This document shows positions 63,748 through 64,000 of a stretch of 64,000 nt of DNA, one piece after another (the stretch's first letter is position 1; each line of letters begins with the position of its first letter). Both the position numbers and the translations under genes were made by a program. The stretch covers positions 1 through 64,000 of the forward strand of contig NZ_NRSM01000005.1 in NCBI RefSeq assembly GCF_016584105.1. Reading direction: 5' to 3'. Below the pieces are notes generated by a model. That model worked only from the letters and a program-made list of their open reading frames with translations. It was not told where the DNA came from and ran no database searches. Origin of the DNA: Ectothiorhodospira shaposhnikovii. GTDB taxonomy: Bacteria > Pseudomonadota > Gammaproteobacteria > Ectothiorhodospirales > Ectothiorhodospiraceae.

Positions 63748-64000
63748 GCGAGACACGGCTTGAACGGACACCTTCCGGAATCAGGGTCACGGGTGAGCTG
63801 ACCCTGGTTACGGTACCCGGCCTGTGGAAGGCGTCACAGTCCCTGTTCGAGTCCGCTCCCGGCGATTGTCGGGTGGATCTGTCGGGAGTGACCCGCAGCG
63901 ACAGCGCCGGCGTGGCCCTGCTGGTGGCATGGATGAAGTGCCGTGGTGGCCCCGGCGGGGGCATGATGTTTTCCGGGATGCCCGAACGGATGAAGGCCCT
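63744..64000 (+). CDS. mlaB: STAS domain protein MlaB, cut by window edge
   Basis: 85 residues visible from GTG 63744, which overlaps the mlaC stop by 4 bases. VRVDLSGV-like CRVDLSGVTRSDSAGVALLV is the STAS phospho-acceptor region (Ser in DSAG). It binds MlaF and stabilises the complex. The 3' end lies outside the window. Confidence 0.85.
   Translation, partial: MSETRLERTPSGIRVTGELTLVTVPGLWKASQSLFESAPGDCRVDLSGVTRSDSAGVALLVAWMKCRGGPGGGMMFSGMPERMKA

Overview
The window is high-GC DNA from a Gram-negative bacterium. The gene order kdsD-kdsC-lptC-lptA-lptB-rpoN-hpf-ptsN-hprK-rapZ-EIIA-HPr, together with mlaFEDCB, waaA, hldE and an LpxL-type acyltransferase, points to a gammaproteobacterium. HprK and a mannose-type EIIA inside the rpoN operon suggest a Chromatiales/Ectothiorhodospiraceae-like or xanthomonad-like lineage; the species cannot be told from sequence reading alone. 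No rRNA, tRNA, CRISPR array, complete insertion sequence or prophage was seen.

Layout. (1) 1-842: an Rpn/PD-(D/E)XK nuclease gene cut by the left edge, and a decayed copy of the same family. (2) 0.9-38.3 kb: a large accessory surface-glycan region. It has many glycosyltransferases of types GT2, GT4, GT9, GT41-like and membrane GT39/83. It also has three or four methyltransferases, two sulfotransferases, a polysaccharide deacetylase, an APH-like kinase, a radical SAM protein, an O-antigen ligase-like protein and the dTDP-L-rhamnose genes rfbBDCA. Several proteins resist naming: a transporter-like membrane protein fused to a degenerate kinase-like domain, a pair of ParB-like proteins, and small proteins. 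Gene direction flips often and convergent neighbours overlap at their 3' ends, as if many small cassettes had been joined. (3) 38.3-45.3 kb: LPS core and envelope genes (lpxL-like, hldE, waaA, tolC), isochorismatase, rhodanese and pcm. (4) 45.5-50.9 kb: polyphosphate:AMP phosphotransferase, a TPP riboswitch with thiC, and a DUF484-like/GGDEF cyclase. (5) 50.9-60.3 kb: the minus-strand operon kdsD to ptsH, with yrbG upstream. (6) 60.3 kb to the end: a DUF72-like orphan and the mla phospholipid-transport operon, whose mlaB is cut by the right edge.

Together the genes build and decorate the outer envelope. KdsD/KdsC supply KDO and HldE supplies heptose; WaaA, the GT9 enzyme and the acyltransferase assemble lipid A-core; LptABC exports LPS; Mla keeps outer-membrane lipid asymmetry. 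RfbABCD supplies dTDP-rhamnose. The glycosyltransferases and tailoring enzymes probably make a sulfated, methylated, deacetylated surface polysaccharide or glycosylated protein.

The most unusual material lies in the glycan region. A small module with a GWA...DG...R[PQ]DV...G[FW] pattern is attached to three unrelated enzymes. Two ParB/sulfiredoxin-like proteins occur in that region, one beside a sulfotransferase. A membrane pseudokinase-like fusion is present. Elsewhere, mlaF has no canonical start codon at the expected place.
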